From Lepidodermella squamata (lineage: Eukaryota; Gastrotricha): 64,000 bases of DNA. The DNA is taken from the NCBI GenBank assembly GCA_047495785.1, contig JBLDXI010000074.1, positions 1,426,001 to 1,490,000 of the forward strand, read 5' to 3'. A model generated the notes under the pieces. It did not search any database and was not told the origin of the DNA. It saw only the letters and a program-made list of their open reading frames with translations. Shown here piece by piece: positions 48,201 to 59,000 of this stretch (position 1 is the stretch's first letter; every line of letters starts with the position of its first letter). The position numbers and the translations under genes are program-made.

Positions 48201-51200
48201 AGTTGTTATTAAAATTCGATTACATAGTTGGAAAGCCGAAAGGAAGTGATGAGCTGGCTTCAGAACATTCATTTATAGAAGAGCCGCATGTGACGATGGG
48301 CCCAGTCGTGTATCTTCCACAAACGCTTCCCCAGCGTCTCCCTCCGCCCCCATCAGGAAATTCTCAACTGACCAGCCCAGACTCAACCAGCCATATATAT
48401 CACCCGCCCGGTTCAAGAAATGTGACGGTAGCGAAACCCGGGAAACTTCACGGCCGTAGCTTCATCAGCGATGCGACGACGTCCGAGGTGTCTACTAAGC
48501 GCTCCACAAAGCCGTCAAGGCGCGGCGTCAGCGACAAGTACGATTCGGATGACGAGTCAATAGAGAGCGAGGGCCATTTTTCAAAATCGACCACCAAGCA
48601 GAGCACGATACAGACGAAGAAATCGACTGTCAGCAAATCTGTCGTGCGGCGCAGTGAAGCGTGGAATGAGATGGCAGACTCCGAGGATGACGGCGATGTG
48701 GAGGAGGATGAGTTGCTCAAGTCGCAGGCAACTTCAAAGAAGACGGAAAAACCGACCCCTGCGCCATCTACCGTGTCTACACAGCCGGCAAAGTCTTCCG
48801 TGGTTTCTCAGCCGACCCCTGTTCGAGCTGTGGCGCCACCTCGACCAGCTGCAGCTCCGATCCCGGCAGGAGCAGCTCCCAGACCCGTTGCACCCGGAAC
48901 CCAGGTGGGTCCCAGACCGGTTGCGCCAGTAGCTGTTCAGCCAAGACCAGCAGCCCCGGCACCCGCACCCGCACCCGCACCCACACCCGCCCCAGCTCCA
49001 GCCCCAGCTCCGGCGCCTCAGCCAAGACCGCCTGCTCCATCTGTGCAGCCGGCCCATGCACCCCAGCCAGGTATAATTTGTCACCACTTTCGGTTTTGAT
49101 ACTTGGGGCAATTGAATAATTTGGTGAGCTAATATTTCCGATTCATATCTCAAGCAACGGCTCAAAAACCCAGCGAGCCCAAGCCAGTTGTTCCCGTGGT
49201 GCAACCACCTAAACCCAAGGGTATTTATTCGAAATACTCTAGAAGGAATTTTCTTATATCGTGAACTCTTTCCTCATTAATTAATTAATTCGAACCTATC
49301 AATTTCTGCCTTCTCATTCTCTTGTACGGTTAAATTCCTTACCCAAACACATTATCATTTATTCTTCTGTCTTCTGGCGCCAATACAATTTCAACTTCCA
49401 AGCGTTTTCGCAATCTTAACATAGCTCACCAACCTTCGTACGGTTGGCTTGATTCAGTTATATGATCAAACGAGATGTCGCTTTTAGAGCCAGAACCTAC
49501 CCCGAGGCCTGCTGCGCCAGAACAGACTAAGCCAGCAGCACCAGTGAAAGCACCGCCTTCTCAACGAGAAAATCCGCCTAAATCGCCTCCTCCAGCAGCT
49601 TTACCACCCAGTAACATAAAATCAATCGGTAATTTGATCCAGACCACCTATCCTTTGATACTATCGTCTTATTTCACTCCTCTCTATTTCGATTATGCAA
49701 ACAATAAGTCTCTGATTCAACTTTATTGCTGTGAATTGTTTTTACTTACAGCTCAAGCCCCAGCGCCTAAACCAGGTTGTTGCTTCTTTCTATGCTGTGG
49801 TGGCGAACTGCCCATTTACTATTAAGATGTTAAGCGTTTTAGCGAATTTTATTTACTTCGAATTAACCATCCGCTGATGGATTGCTGCCTTGTGACTTGA
49901 AAATAACCTAGTATTACCTAAAACCTCCGTTACCTCGAAATTAAATGTGGTGAACCTACTTAATTGCGCTCATAGCTCCGGAATCAATCGCAATTGATGT
50001 CGAGCGTGAACTCTGGCCTGCTACAGCTAAAGCCATTGAGCGAAGACCGGAAACCCCGAAAATTAAGCCATTGCCTCCTCGAGAAAAGACTGCCGAGAAA
50101 ACAAAAGAGCGCGCAATACAGGCAGGGGCAAAACCAGTTGAAGAGGCGAAGAAGCCAGAGGTGAACCCACGAATCTCAGCCGAGAAAACGAACGATGAGC
50201 CTTTTAAGTCCGTAAACACTTCGTATCTGAAACCATCAAATCACATCGAGAAGACTAGAGAGCCACAACCTATTCTTGCTAGAGATAAGACGAGAACACT
50301 TGAGCCAAAGCAAGAGCAGAAATCAAATCCTTCGTCAGATGAATCTTTTCAAGTGCAAAAAGCAACCGGTATTTTCTAAAGAGCGTGCGCTGAATCCTTC
50401 GCGTGCAATTCGATAATCTGCAACTGCTTAAAAATCATTTTGCTGTCTTCGATATCTCTGATATATCAGATTCTTTTGAATCAAAAAACACTTTGCTTAC
50501 AATTCAATTTGATGGCTATCTTTTAATTTTTCAATCCCCAATTTTCGGATCTTATCAATGAGTCTGAGGAATTTTATTTGTCTTCTTCCTGTTGAACTAG
50601 TAACCAGTGTCCAGCTCTTAATCGTTCTTACTTGCTCACTTTCAGCCCCAGCTCCGCCAGCGCAGCCAGTTCAAGCACCGAAACCAGGTAAATCTCAGAT
50701 CAAGAAAACAAACGTCGTGTTTTTGCCCACGGAGTGCCAGTTTGTTGATATTGTCTGTCATTGTCTTTTTACCTTTGTCTTGTTTGAGTTGATTATTCAT
50801 ATATTTCTTATAAAATGTTGCAAACTTTCGATTATTTGTGTTACTTTTCCCTCAGCTCCTGCGCCAGTTCCGGCTCCAGTTCCGGCCCCTTCTACGCAGG
50901 CCCCTAAACCGGCTCCAACACCTCAGCCTGCCCCAACACCTGCTCCAGCTGCGAAACCTATGCCGGCCCCAGCGCCCCAGCCTGCCCCTCAACCGAAACC
51001 GCAACCTGCTCCGGTCGCAGCAACTCCGGCACCGGCACCAGCACCGGCCCCAAAACCACTACCGCCTGCCCAGCCGACGCCACCGATCGCGGCACCACCG
51101 CAAGCTCAACCTGCAAAGCCCGCTGAGCAAAAGCAGGCGGAGAAGCCAAAGGAACCCGAAAAGCCGAAAGAACCGGAGAAACCGAAGGAACCTGAAAAAC

Positions 51201-52681
51201 CAAAGGAACCAGAAAAACCGAAAGAACCAGAAAAACCGAAAGAACCAGAAAAACCGAAGGAACCTGCGAAACCGAAGGAGCCTGAGAAGCCAAAGGAACC
51301 CGAAAAACCTAAAGAGCCTGAAAAACCTGAGAAGCCGAAAGATCATCCGCCACCACCGGCGAAGGAACCTACGAAACCTCCTGCCGAAGCGAAGCCAAAA
51401 GATGCAGAACCACCGAAACCACTTGAGCAAAAACCAGTTGAGAAGCCAAAAGAACCCGAGAAACCGAAGGACCCACCGCCTCCTCCTGCAAAGGAACCGA
51501 CCAAGGCCCCGGAACCGAAAAAGGAAGAGCAGCCTAAACAAGATCTCAAACCAGCACCAGCGCCTGCTCAGAAGCCTCCCGAGCCCCCTAAGGAGCAGGA
51601 AAAACCCACAAACGCAACAGTTATCCCCGCCAAAGTCTTCAATCCAAAGTCTGACGCCGAGCTGCTCAATAAAGCAATGAAGGGCGGCGGTACAGATGAA
51701 GAAGCGTTGATCACAGTGCTAACAAAGCGCAGTTACCCCCAAAGGGTCGAGATTGCGAAGAATTACAAAGATATCTACAAAAAGGAACTGGTCGCCGAGC
51801 TAGAAGAGGAGACAGATGGTAACTTTTTCAACGTTCTGTCTAGCTTGCTGCGGAGTCCAGCTGAGTTAGGTGCTTACAACTTGAAAAACTCTCTGGAGAA
51901 TGACGGGGACGACGAGGATGGTCTTGTTGAGTTTATTTGCACGTCAAACCATGAAAATCTCCAGCAAATAAAGGCTAAATACCAAGAAAGTGAGTTTAAG
52001 CATAATTTTGTAACATTCCTGAATTACCGTACTGTAAATATAGTGTTCAGCATCGCTCTGGAGAAAGACCTTGCCAAAACCGGTGGCAACGCAGTAATTC
52101 GCAAACTTATGATCGCAATGCTTGCCCGACCAAAGGCGCCCGAAAAAGTAGACGAAGCAGCGGCGCGGGCTGATGCTGCTAAATTGGATGTCGAATTGAA
52201 AACAAAAGATGGCGAGAAAAGTGTGGCAGCTTTCAGTGACCTGCTGTCAACTCGCTCTAGGTCACAGCTGCGAGCCATCTTCAACTACTACGAAGAGGCA
52301 CAGAAGAAGTCCTTGGAGCAGGCGTTGACCGAAGAGTACAAGGGCGACGCTCTGAAAGCTTTTCTAGCAGTCGGTATGCCGCTTTATTGGAATTATTTAG
52401 TCACGTTTAATTATGGAATCTTTTTTGATCTAGTGACCGCAATTCGAACGCCGACCATGTACTTCGCTCAGCGCTTGAACGCAGCTATGAATGGGTTCGG
52501 GCCGAAAAACCCTGCCCTCATCCGAATAATTGTCTCTCGTTGCGAGTTCGACCTCGGTCTAGTCAAGGCTGACTATGAGAAAATCTACAAGAAGGCCCTG
52601 CAGAAGGACATCGAGGAGGAAACGTTCGGCGACTACGAAACTGCTTTGACATCGCTCATCAACGGCAATCTGAAACAATAA
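45291..52681 (+). CDS. Gene A: DCX-PLAT-PLAT-beta-trefoil x2-Pro/Lys linker-annexin protein
   Basis: About 1,870 residues. Exons: 45291-46700, 46755-46937, 46993-47125, 47307-47508, 47571-47702, 47752-47823, 47876-48171, 48228-49070, 49155-49220, 49488-49610, 49976-50368, 50646-50687, 50856-51989, 52044-52373, 52434-52681; all phases agree. An in-frame TGA upstream near 45255 supports the ATG. Order: doublecortin domain (about 10-95, 'NGVRSIFEAPEGRHRI'), basic linker, two LOXHD1-like PLAT domains ('YEVTVHTGDVWNAATSGK', 'TGWYLDSIAV'), two beta-trefoil-like segments, a roughly 500-residue Pro/Ala/Lys/Glu-rich linker, and one four-repeat annexin core. No signal peptide or membrane span, so probably cytoplasmic. 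DCX folds bind tubulin, PLAT and annexins bind lipids; a cytoskeleton-membrane link is inference. I know no described protein with this combination. Only the first annexin repeat keeps a full GxGTDE loop. AATAAA follows at 52710. Confidence 0.88.
45318..45590 (+). other. Doublecortin (DCX) domain of gene A
   Basis: 'KVAYFYREGDQRFQPIRIV' opening strand, 'SLESLVKDLNERI' helix, 'GVRSIFEAPEGRHRI' and 'LNEGHYICSQSE' closing, matching the DCX pattern of R/K-V-x-F-Y-x-N/E-G-D ... GVR-x-I-x-x-x-x-G ... G-x-Y-V/I-C-S. Confidence 0.85.
46075..46870 (+). other. Two PLAT/LH2 domains of gene A
   Basis: First PLAT from 'HWTVRVATGNMPAGFST' (about 46080) to 'DWYCENVILED' and 'FPFVCKNWF'; second from 'FYEVTVHTGDVWNA' (about 46470) across the intron at 46701-46754 to 'TGWYLDSIAV' and 'FHFPAWRWLSE'. 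The alternating G-x-x-Y/V-I-x-L-x-G and W-Y-L-D signatures are those of LOXHD1-type PLAT domains. Confidence 0.85.
46993..48171 (+). other. Tandem beta-trefoil-like region of gene A
   Basis: Five exons encode two blocks of three units of about 40 residues, each with a hydrophobic strand followed by N/G-G-x-I, for example 'NYMSVATNGQIYSE' and 'GHFLRATKKSCDC'. The paralogous region of gene B shows the clearest unit, 'GFLTFAPNGQIQV', typical of FGF/fascin-like trefoils. The fold is inferred from this pattern. 'ALCIDRDPS' is conserved between the two genes. Confidence 0.6.
49752..49825 (+). CDS. Alternative terminal exon of gene A with a Cys-rich tail
   Basis: Acceptor ttacttacag, phase 1, then 'QAPAPKP' and 'GCCFFLCCGGELPIYY' with TAA at 49823-49825. 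If spliced from 49610 it ends the protein before the annexin core. The CC-FFL-CC pattern is like palmitoylated C-termini of membrane-anchored proteins. An alternative reading is a 24-nt in-frame mini-exon 49752-49775 using the weak donor ccag|gttgtt. Confidence 0.55.
51140..51345 (+). repeat. 18-bp coding minisatellite (KPKEPE repeats)
   Basis: About ten tandem copies of Lys-Pro-Lys-Glu-Pro-Glu with synonymous drift (aag/aaa, ccg/cca, gaa/gag) in gene A. Confidence 0.85.
51600..52678 (+). other. Four-repeat annexin core of gene A
   Basis: Repeat 1 'MKGGGTDEEALITVLTKRS' with intact type II calcium loop; repeat 2 has 'LENDGDDEDGLVEFICTSN' (loop altered); repeat 3 from 'FSIALEKDL'; repeat 4 'MNGFGPKNPALIRIIVSRC' (loop altered) to 'GDYETALTSLINGNLKQ'. 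Introns follow repeat 2 and split repeat 3 from repeat 4, as in gene B. Confidence 0.9.
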
Positions 52682-53049
52682 TTTACGTTGTTTGGCTATT
52701 GTTTTGATGAATAAACTAATCAATGTGAATACGCTGGCCTTTTCTATTGATTGATCGATTAGACGGGTGCTCATTAGGCATTCATGTCGCCTTGGTACGC
52801 CGCAAAATAGTGGCACTCACGCACGTGTAAGCGAACGCTCTACCAGTATATTGACTAAAGGAGCAGGCATCGAATAATGAAGTTGCCGTTCTGACACCAC
52901 CCCTGTCCATCGCAAGTCATTGCTAGCCGGTATCGTTGTTTCATCAAAATTTCCCCAGGCTTACAGAGTGAACAAAAATTATTCCATTACAGTTCAATAT
53001 AGAGCTTTACATGAAAATGTTGATAGGTATTCCTCGCGAAAATTAACTG
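52682..53049 (+). other. Short spacer between genes A and B
   Basis: 368 bp holding gene A's poly(A) signal (AATAAA 52710-52715) and gene B's 5' leader. The short head-to-tail spacing fits tandem duplication. I see no other feature; 'ccattacag' near 52991 could be a splice acceptor in gene B's leader. Confidence 0.7.
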
Positions 53050-56000
53050 ATGAAAATGCGAGGACGAGGTGGAAATTACGACGCTTCAGTTATGGATGAT
53101 GACGATGAGGAAGAAGATCAGGACGACGACTATCTGTACAAATACATGCAGAAGCCGCAGCAGAACCAGCAGTTGCGAAAACTGCCTTTTGCGGCTGTAC
53201 AAGCCTCAGAGCAATACGGCGGGAAAGTTGCCCACTTCCATGCTGAGGGAAACACGGGCAACACGCCTGCGCAGAAGGTTATCATTTCGAAACTCCGATA
53301 TCCCACCCTGGATTTGCTGATGGACGATCTGAATCGACGAATTCATTTGTCGCGTGGTGTTCGAGCGATTTACACGCCAAAAGGTCGGCATGCTATCGAA
53401 GATTTGGCTGATATCGAACACGGTGGGCACTACATTGTTTCGTCGTCGGTGTTTCGCGGCGTTGAGACGGATGTTGCGAAGGGAGCATCAGGTCCTAAGC
53501 CGTGGCTGGTCAATCGGCATCACATGGACAGGTACAAGCCAGAGGATGCGACGTATTACAACGCACTAAATAACGGCCAACTTCGCAAGAGATCGCGTAA
53601 TGACTCGGCATCAGAACGCAGGCGCAGTGTAAGATTTTCGCGGCTCCATTATTAATCATTTGACAGCAAAACTCCTATTTCATTCCATAATTTCTTGCAC
53701 GGAATGAGGAAAGCGGGAGAAATTATAAGCTGATGTTATTTTTGCCATCAGACCTCTACTTTTTCATTTAAAGATTCAAATCGTTCAGCTTAATTTGTTC
53801 CCTTCTATTTTTTCAGAGATCCAATGAGCGTGAATTGACTCGGTTGCCTGATATCTCACCGCGAACTAACGGCCCTGTTCGCGGCAAGAAAGAGAACAAA
53901 CTGAGCCGGATAACCCCTTCTCGCCGATATTTCTCAGACGATGACACTGACCGCCGGCCTTACGGCCTACGTCAGTCCTACCCAGATTCGGCTCGAAAGA
54001 AAACTATTCTCCCGAAAATTGGAGGGGCTCCGAAGAAAGCGTGGGAAGAGCCGAAATCACCGCCGCCAGCTCGCGGGTTGAAACGGCTTGAACACGAGCC
54101 TTGGAACGAACCGCCAGCTCGAAAGAACCCCAGGAAAAAAGGGGTGAACCCTGAGGCTTCAGCGTATTGGCCAACTGGGGTCGGCTATCGTGGTGACGAT
54201 TATGTGATGCCTCCAGCTGTTTTCCAACAGCAGCAAAAACAAGAAGCTCTGTCGCAGAACAACGGTCAAAATAATGCTGCTGCTTCACGGCGAGGCAAAA
54301 TGTTGGACTACGGCCGAAATGCCATGTCTCGCCATTTAGTCTACACCATCCGTCTGATGAGTGGTGAAATGCCAAGTGGTGCATCTACCTCTAACGTTAT
54401 GATAACGCTGTACGGCGCCCATGGCTCTTCGCCTACCTTCACATTTGAACCCAAGAGAAAGGCTTTCTTATCCGGGACGACCGAAGTATACGCCGGAGTG
54501 CGTCTGCCCCAGGATATTGGAGACATTTACAAGCTGAGGATAGAAATAACAAATACAGGCTTGAATCCAGATTGGCTGTGTGATGAAATCCAAGTGGAAG
54601 ACGAATCAACGCGCGAAATCCTCAGCTTTCCCTGCAGAAGGTGAGATTAGGGATTAAAATGTCAATATACATATATGAACAATCGCGTTTTTCAAGATGG
54701 CTCTCTTCAACACTCGGTGATCGGCACATTGTTCGAGAAATTCCTGCACTTGGTCAAGACAGGCCACCAGTTGCTCGTAAGTTACCTCATGCTTCCATTG
54801 AGCTATTCCTTCAGACAAGGACCTGTTTCCTCGTTTAGTCGTTCACTACGAATTAACCGTCCAAACCGGTAATCTTTACAACGCTGGCACGGCTGGTAAA
54901 GTTACTATTACATTGTTTGGTGAGCGAGGCGATTCGGGGGCTCGGCTGTTAAAAATTCCAATCTCCAATAACCGATCACCCTTTTCAAAGGGCGCTAGCG
55001 AGGTTTTCATGATAGAGAGCGTATCTCTCGGGGAACTGCGGCGTCTTAGAGTACAGCATGAACCTGAATCTCAGCAAGCTGGCTGGTATTTAGATCACAT
55101 AATTGTCCGAGAAAAGGTAACTTGATAGAATGCTATAGAATATAGCAAACAATGTCATAATAGGATTTGCATGCAACCTTTGTATTTCCCGCCCAACGGT
55201 GGCTGAATACCCGCGATGAGGATCGGCAGCTAGCGGTCGACCTCAAAGCCAGTGATTTTCCGAATTACGCTCGTTTTCTTGACAAAAAGCTAGTAAGTTG
55301 ATTTTTCACGGCATCTTCGAAGGTTCATCACGATGTTTAGTGGCCAACCGAGCGATGGAAGTTCAAATTGGTTGGTGCCGAGCTGGTGCTCTACTCGATG
55401 ATGTCAAATAAGGCTCTCCGCGTCACTGGAGGAGGCTTCATTGACGCAAGAGCTGAGCCTGTTGACAAGAAAGAAGGCTTTGCTGTATTTTTGTCGCAAG
55501 AGCCCAGTGAACACGATAACGAGTCGATTGTAGCACTGAGGACAGCATCGAAACTACCAAGTTTTGTGGCCTTCAGTGGCAGTCAGAAGATTGTCTCAAA
55601 GAACACGTATTCCGGATCTTGCGACCTTCGGATTCACGCGTTATCCTCAGGAGCTATAACAGTCGAATCAGATAAGTATCCGGGAAATTTCATCTCGGTA
55701 GCATCGAATGGCCAGATGTATCCTGAAGCGCAAGCGTTGGCCCAACCAGGACCTAATCAGTCGTTTTTTGCCTACGTGAAAGGAGCTTTTCGAGACACCG
55801 GTATCGTCATGCTGTGCACATCCAAGAATCAAACGATGTGTATCGATCGAGATCCGAGTTCGGTTTCCGGCATTGGAGGCCGAAACAAGTTGGCTCATTT
55901 TCGCGTTCACAAGGTCGCGATTGGCAATATTCGAATGTTTGAATCTGTTGTCTTCCCTGGCAGCTATTTGCAAATAAAAAAGGGAGCATGCAATTGCTTA

Positions 56001-59000
56001 GGAAATGGCGACAAATTCTGTAAGCTCAAAGATAATAAATAGTAAAAGCTGAATGTATTTATTTATTTATTTGATTTAAGGTGAATTCCGAGTCAGAAGA
56101 TTCCGAGAGCAGAACTTCGTGACGCTCGAGAGCATTCGTGATAGGGGCTTTTTGACCTTTGCCCCAAATGGCCAGATTCAAGTTCTCGAGCATCAACCAG
56201 CAACAGGGGCTCCATCTTCCAGGCTATACCCTGAAGTCGTATCATGTGCGTTTGTCCGAGCTCGAAAGTGTTTATCGATTGATCTATTCTTTTACTTCAA
56301 ACAGTTGGTCGGAGAAAAGAAGGCAGCAAGCCACCATCTGAAATCACTGAAATTAAGAAGAAAATCGACGATCCTGATTCCGACCTCAATTCCGAGGTTG
56401 ATGACCTGTATCGGGATCGATATCGCGGGAAACCGAAACCAGCGCGAAAATCCAACGATCCTCCGCCTGTGCGGAAAGTAAAGAAAGAAGAGCGGGCCCC
56501 ATCGCCTGGTCGGAGGGCTCCACCGAAAGGGCTGAGGCCGACCTTGACACCGGCTGCCCCATTCCACGCCAAGGACGATGCTCAGCTCATTCGCAAGATC
56601 ATCTCTCGCAACGAGTTCGATCCAATCCTGAAAATTGTCTGCCGTCGAACAGCCGACCAGCGAACTGCCGTTGCCAAGACCTATAAAGACCTATTCAAGA
56701 AGGAAGTTGTTCAAGATATCGAGACTGTTTCCCAGGGTGAGCTCAGCGAGTTAGTGTCGGATCTTTTCCTGCCATATATTACCTTCGTGGCGGAGGATGT
56801 GCACAAGGCCCTTCAAGGTAACGTGGACGAAATAGCTATGATCGAAATGCTGTGCTCGAATACAGATGAGGAGCTCACTCAAATCAAGCAAGAGTATCAA
56901 AAACGTGAGCTCTTTAAAATCACAATTAGTCTTGAAATAAGTAAACTTCCAATTCTGTTTAAGGATTCGGTCAAGCCCTGGATTCAAGTATCATGCGATC
57001 GATGACAAGCGGCTTTGCTCAACGACTTTTCGTTAGATTGCTGTCAAGACCATCATCCCATGACTCAGTCGTGAAAGCAGCCATGGAAAATGACGCAAAG
57101 ATGTTGAATCAAGAATTCGGAGAACGCGTCGATCGTCCCGAGGACCATTTTCTGTTCACGTTGCTGGCTGGTCGCAGCCACACCGAGCTGCGAACAATAT
57201 GCGATAGCTACGTCCAACTTTACAAGACGGAGGTCGATCAAGAATGTTTGAAGAAAATCCCTGGCGAGAACGGGAAGTACTACGCCACTGCCATCTCTTG
57301 CATAACCAAGACTCAGAGCTATTTTGCACAGCGGTTGAACGAAATTCTTACAACCGGCCCCATAGATGCGCTAGATCGCGTCATCTTATCTCGCTGTGAA
57401 GTTGATACGGAGAATATCAAAGCAGAATACGAGAGGCTGTTCAACGCGTCACTGACAAAGAAAATGGCGGCGAAGATCAAAGGCAGTCATCTGACAGCAA
57501 TGTTGACTTTGCTGAAAGAACCGGTGCCAGATTCGGGCGAACAGTCGCCACCCTCGACAAGGCGAGATCCCAAAAACCCAGTTAAACCCAAATCAAATGA
57601 TCAGAGCAGCGAATTGGCCCCAACTGTTTTTCCAGAGAAGAATTTCATCGCAAAACAGGATTGTGAAGTCATACAAAAAGCTTTGAAGTCGAAAAATCCA
57701 GAAGAAATAGCTGCTATTCTGACCTCGATTCTAACTCGAAGGTCTTGGCAGCAACGGCAGGATATCGGCAGAGTTTACAAAGATGCGAACAAGCATGACT
57801 TGGAAGGAGATATCGAAGCTGCGGTCGAGGGATTTTTCTGTAAGTTGATGGTGCGGCTCCTGAAGACGCCGGCTGAAGCTATGGCTCGCGACCTTAACGC
57901 TGCGATCAAAGCGAGTGATGAAAGCTGCATCATGGAAATAATCTGCACTGCCTCGCACAATGACCTCCAAGCAATCAAAGACAAGTATCAAAAGCGTAAG
58001 TCCCATATTATTTATTCCTAACGCTTCTTTTTATATGATTTATGATTTGTACACTAATATTTCAATTTTCAATTTTCATAAAGTTTTCAGCAAGCCATTA
58101 CACAAAGACATTGAGGAAGAGAGTGGAGCTTTCCGAAAGTTCATGGTCGGTCTTCTTGGCCGCTCCAAGGCACCCAGTGACTCCACTATTAACCAAGACA
58201 TGTTCGATGCTGATGCTAAAATGCTGCATGACGAGATCAAGAACAACGGCACTGACAACCTTATTAAATTTTTCACTTCGAACCGCGGGCCAAGCCAACT
58301 CAGCTCAATCTACTTGACCTACAAACAGGAGTTCAAAGCTGAGGTCGAAGAGGATTTGAAGAAGCACATGAACAGCGACGTCGGAAATGCATTTCGAACG
58401 TGCGTTGAGTCTAGCAAGAACAAAACTGTCTACTTTGCGAAACGACTGAGAGCTTACTTGGATGGCAAGGGCAACCAGAACGCCGGCGTTGGTCGCCTCG
58501 TTGCCTCTAGGTGCGAGGTTGATCTCGCAAATATCAAAGCCGAGTACCACAAATTGACCGGCAAAAGCTTGACCCTGAGCGTCGCCAGCCTCGTCACGCC
58601 GAAGGACTACAGTCAAGCTGTTGTTTCTTTGATTGAGGGTAACAAATCAGGGAGTGGACAACTGGCTGGGCCCGCGCCGCCTCCTTATACGCCTACTGTA
58701 TTTGCTGAGCCGAAATTCAACGTAAAGCAGGACTGTGACGCGCTTCAGAAAGCTGTGAAAGGCGCAGTAACGGAACCTTTCATCACCATTCTTACTAGAC
58801 GGTCTTGGCAACAACGTGCTGAAATTGAAAAGACCTACAAGGATGCTAATAAGCGTGAGTTGGAAAAGGATCTGGAGGGCGAGACAAGCGGGAACTTCTT
58901 GAAGGTTTTGTTGAAACTTCTGAAAAAACCTTACGAAAGTTCGGCTCGGGATTTGAATGTGGCCATTAAGACGAACGACACAGATTGCTTGATCGAGATC

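Larger units (their letters stand above)
48228..51600 (+). other. Pro/Ala/Lys/Glu-rich linker region of gene A
   Basis: Exons 48228-49070, 49155-49220, 49488-49610, 49976-50368, 50646-50687 and the 5' part of 50856-51989. All are phase 1 at both ends, so any can be skipped in frame. Content: Ser/Asp/Glu segment first, then PAPAP runs, then Lys-Pro-Lys-Glu-Pro-Glu repeats. Likely extended and flexible. Confidence 0.75.

Noticed and set aside
52044-52051. Alternative acceptor gtgttcag|catcgc at 52050 for gene A
   Set aside because: It gives the wrong frame; the upstream acceptor aaatatag at 52043 restores 'FSIALEKDL', matching the annexin repeats of gene B.
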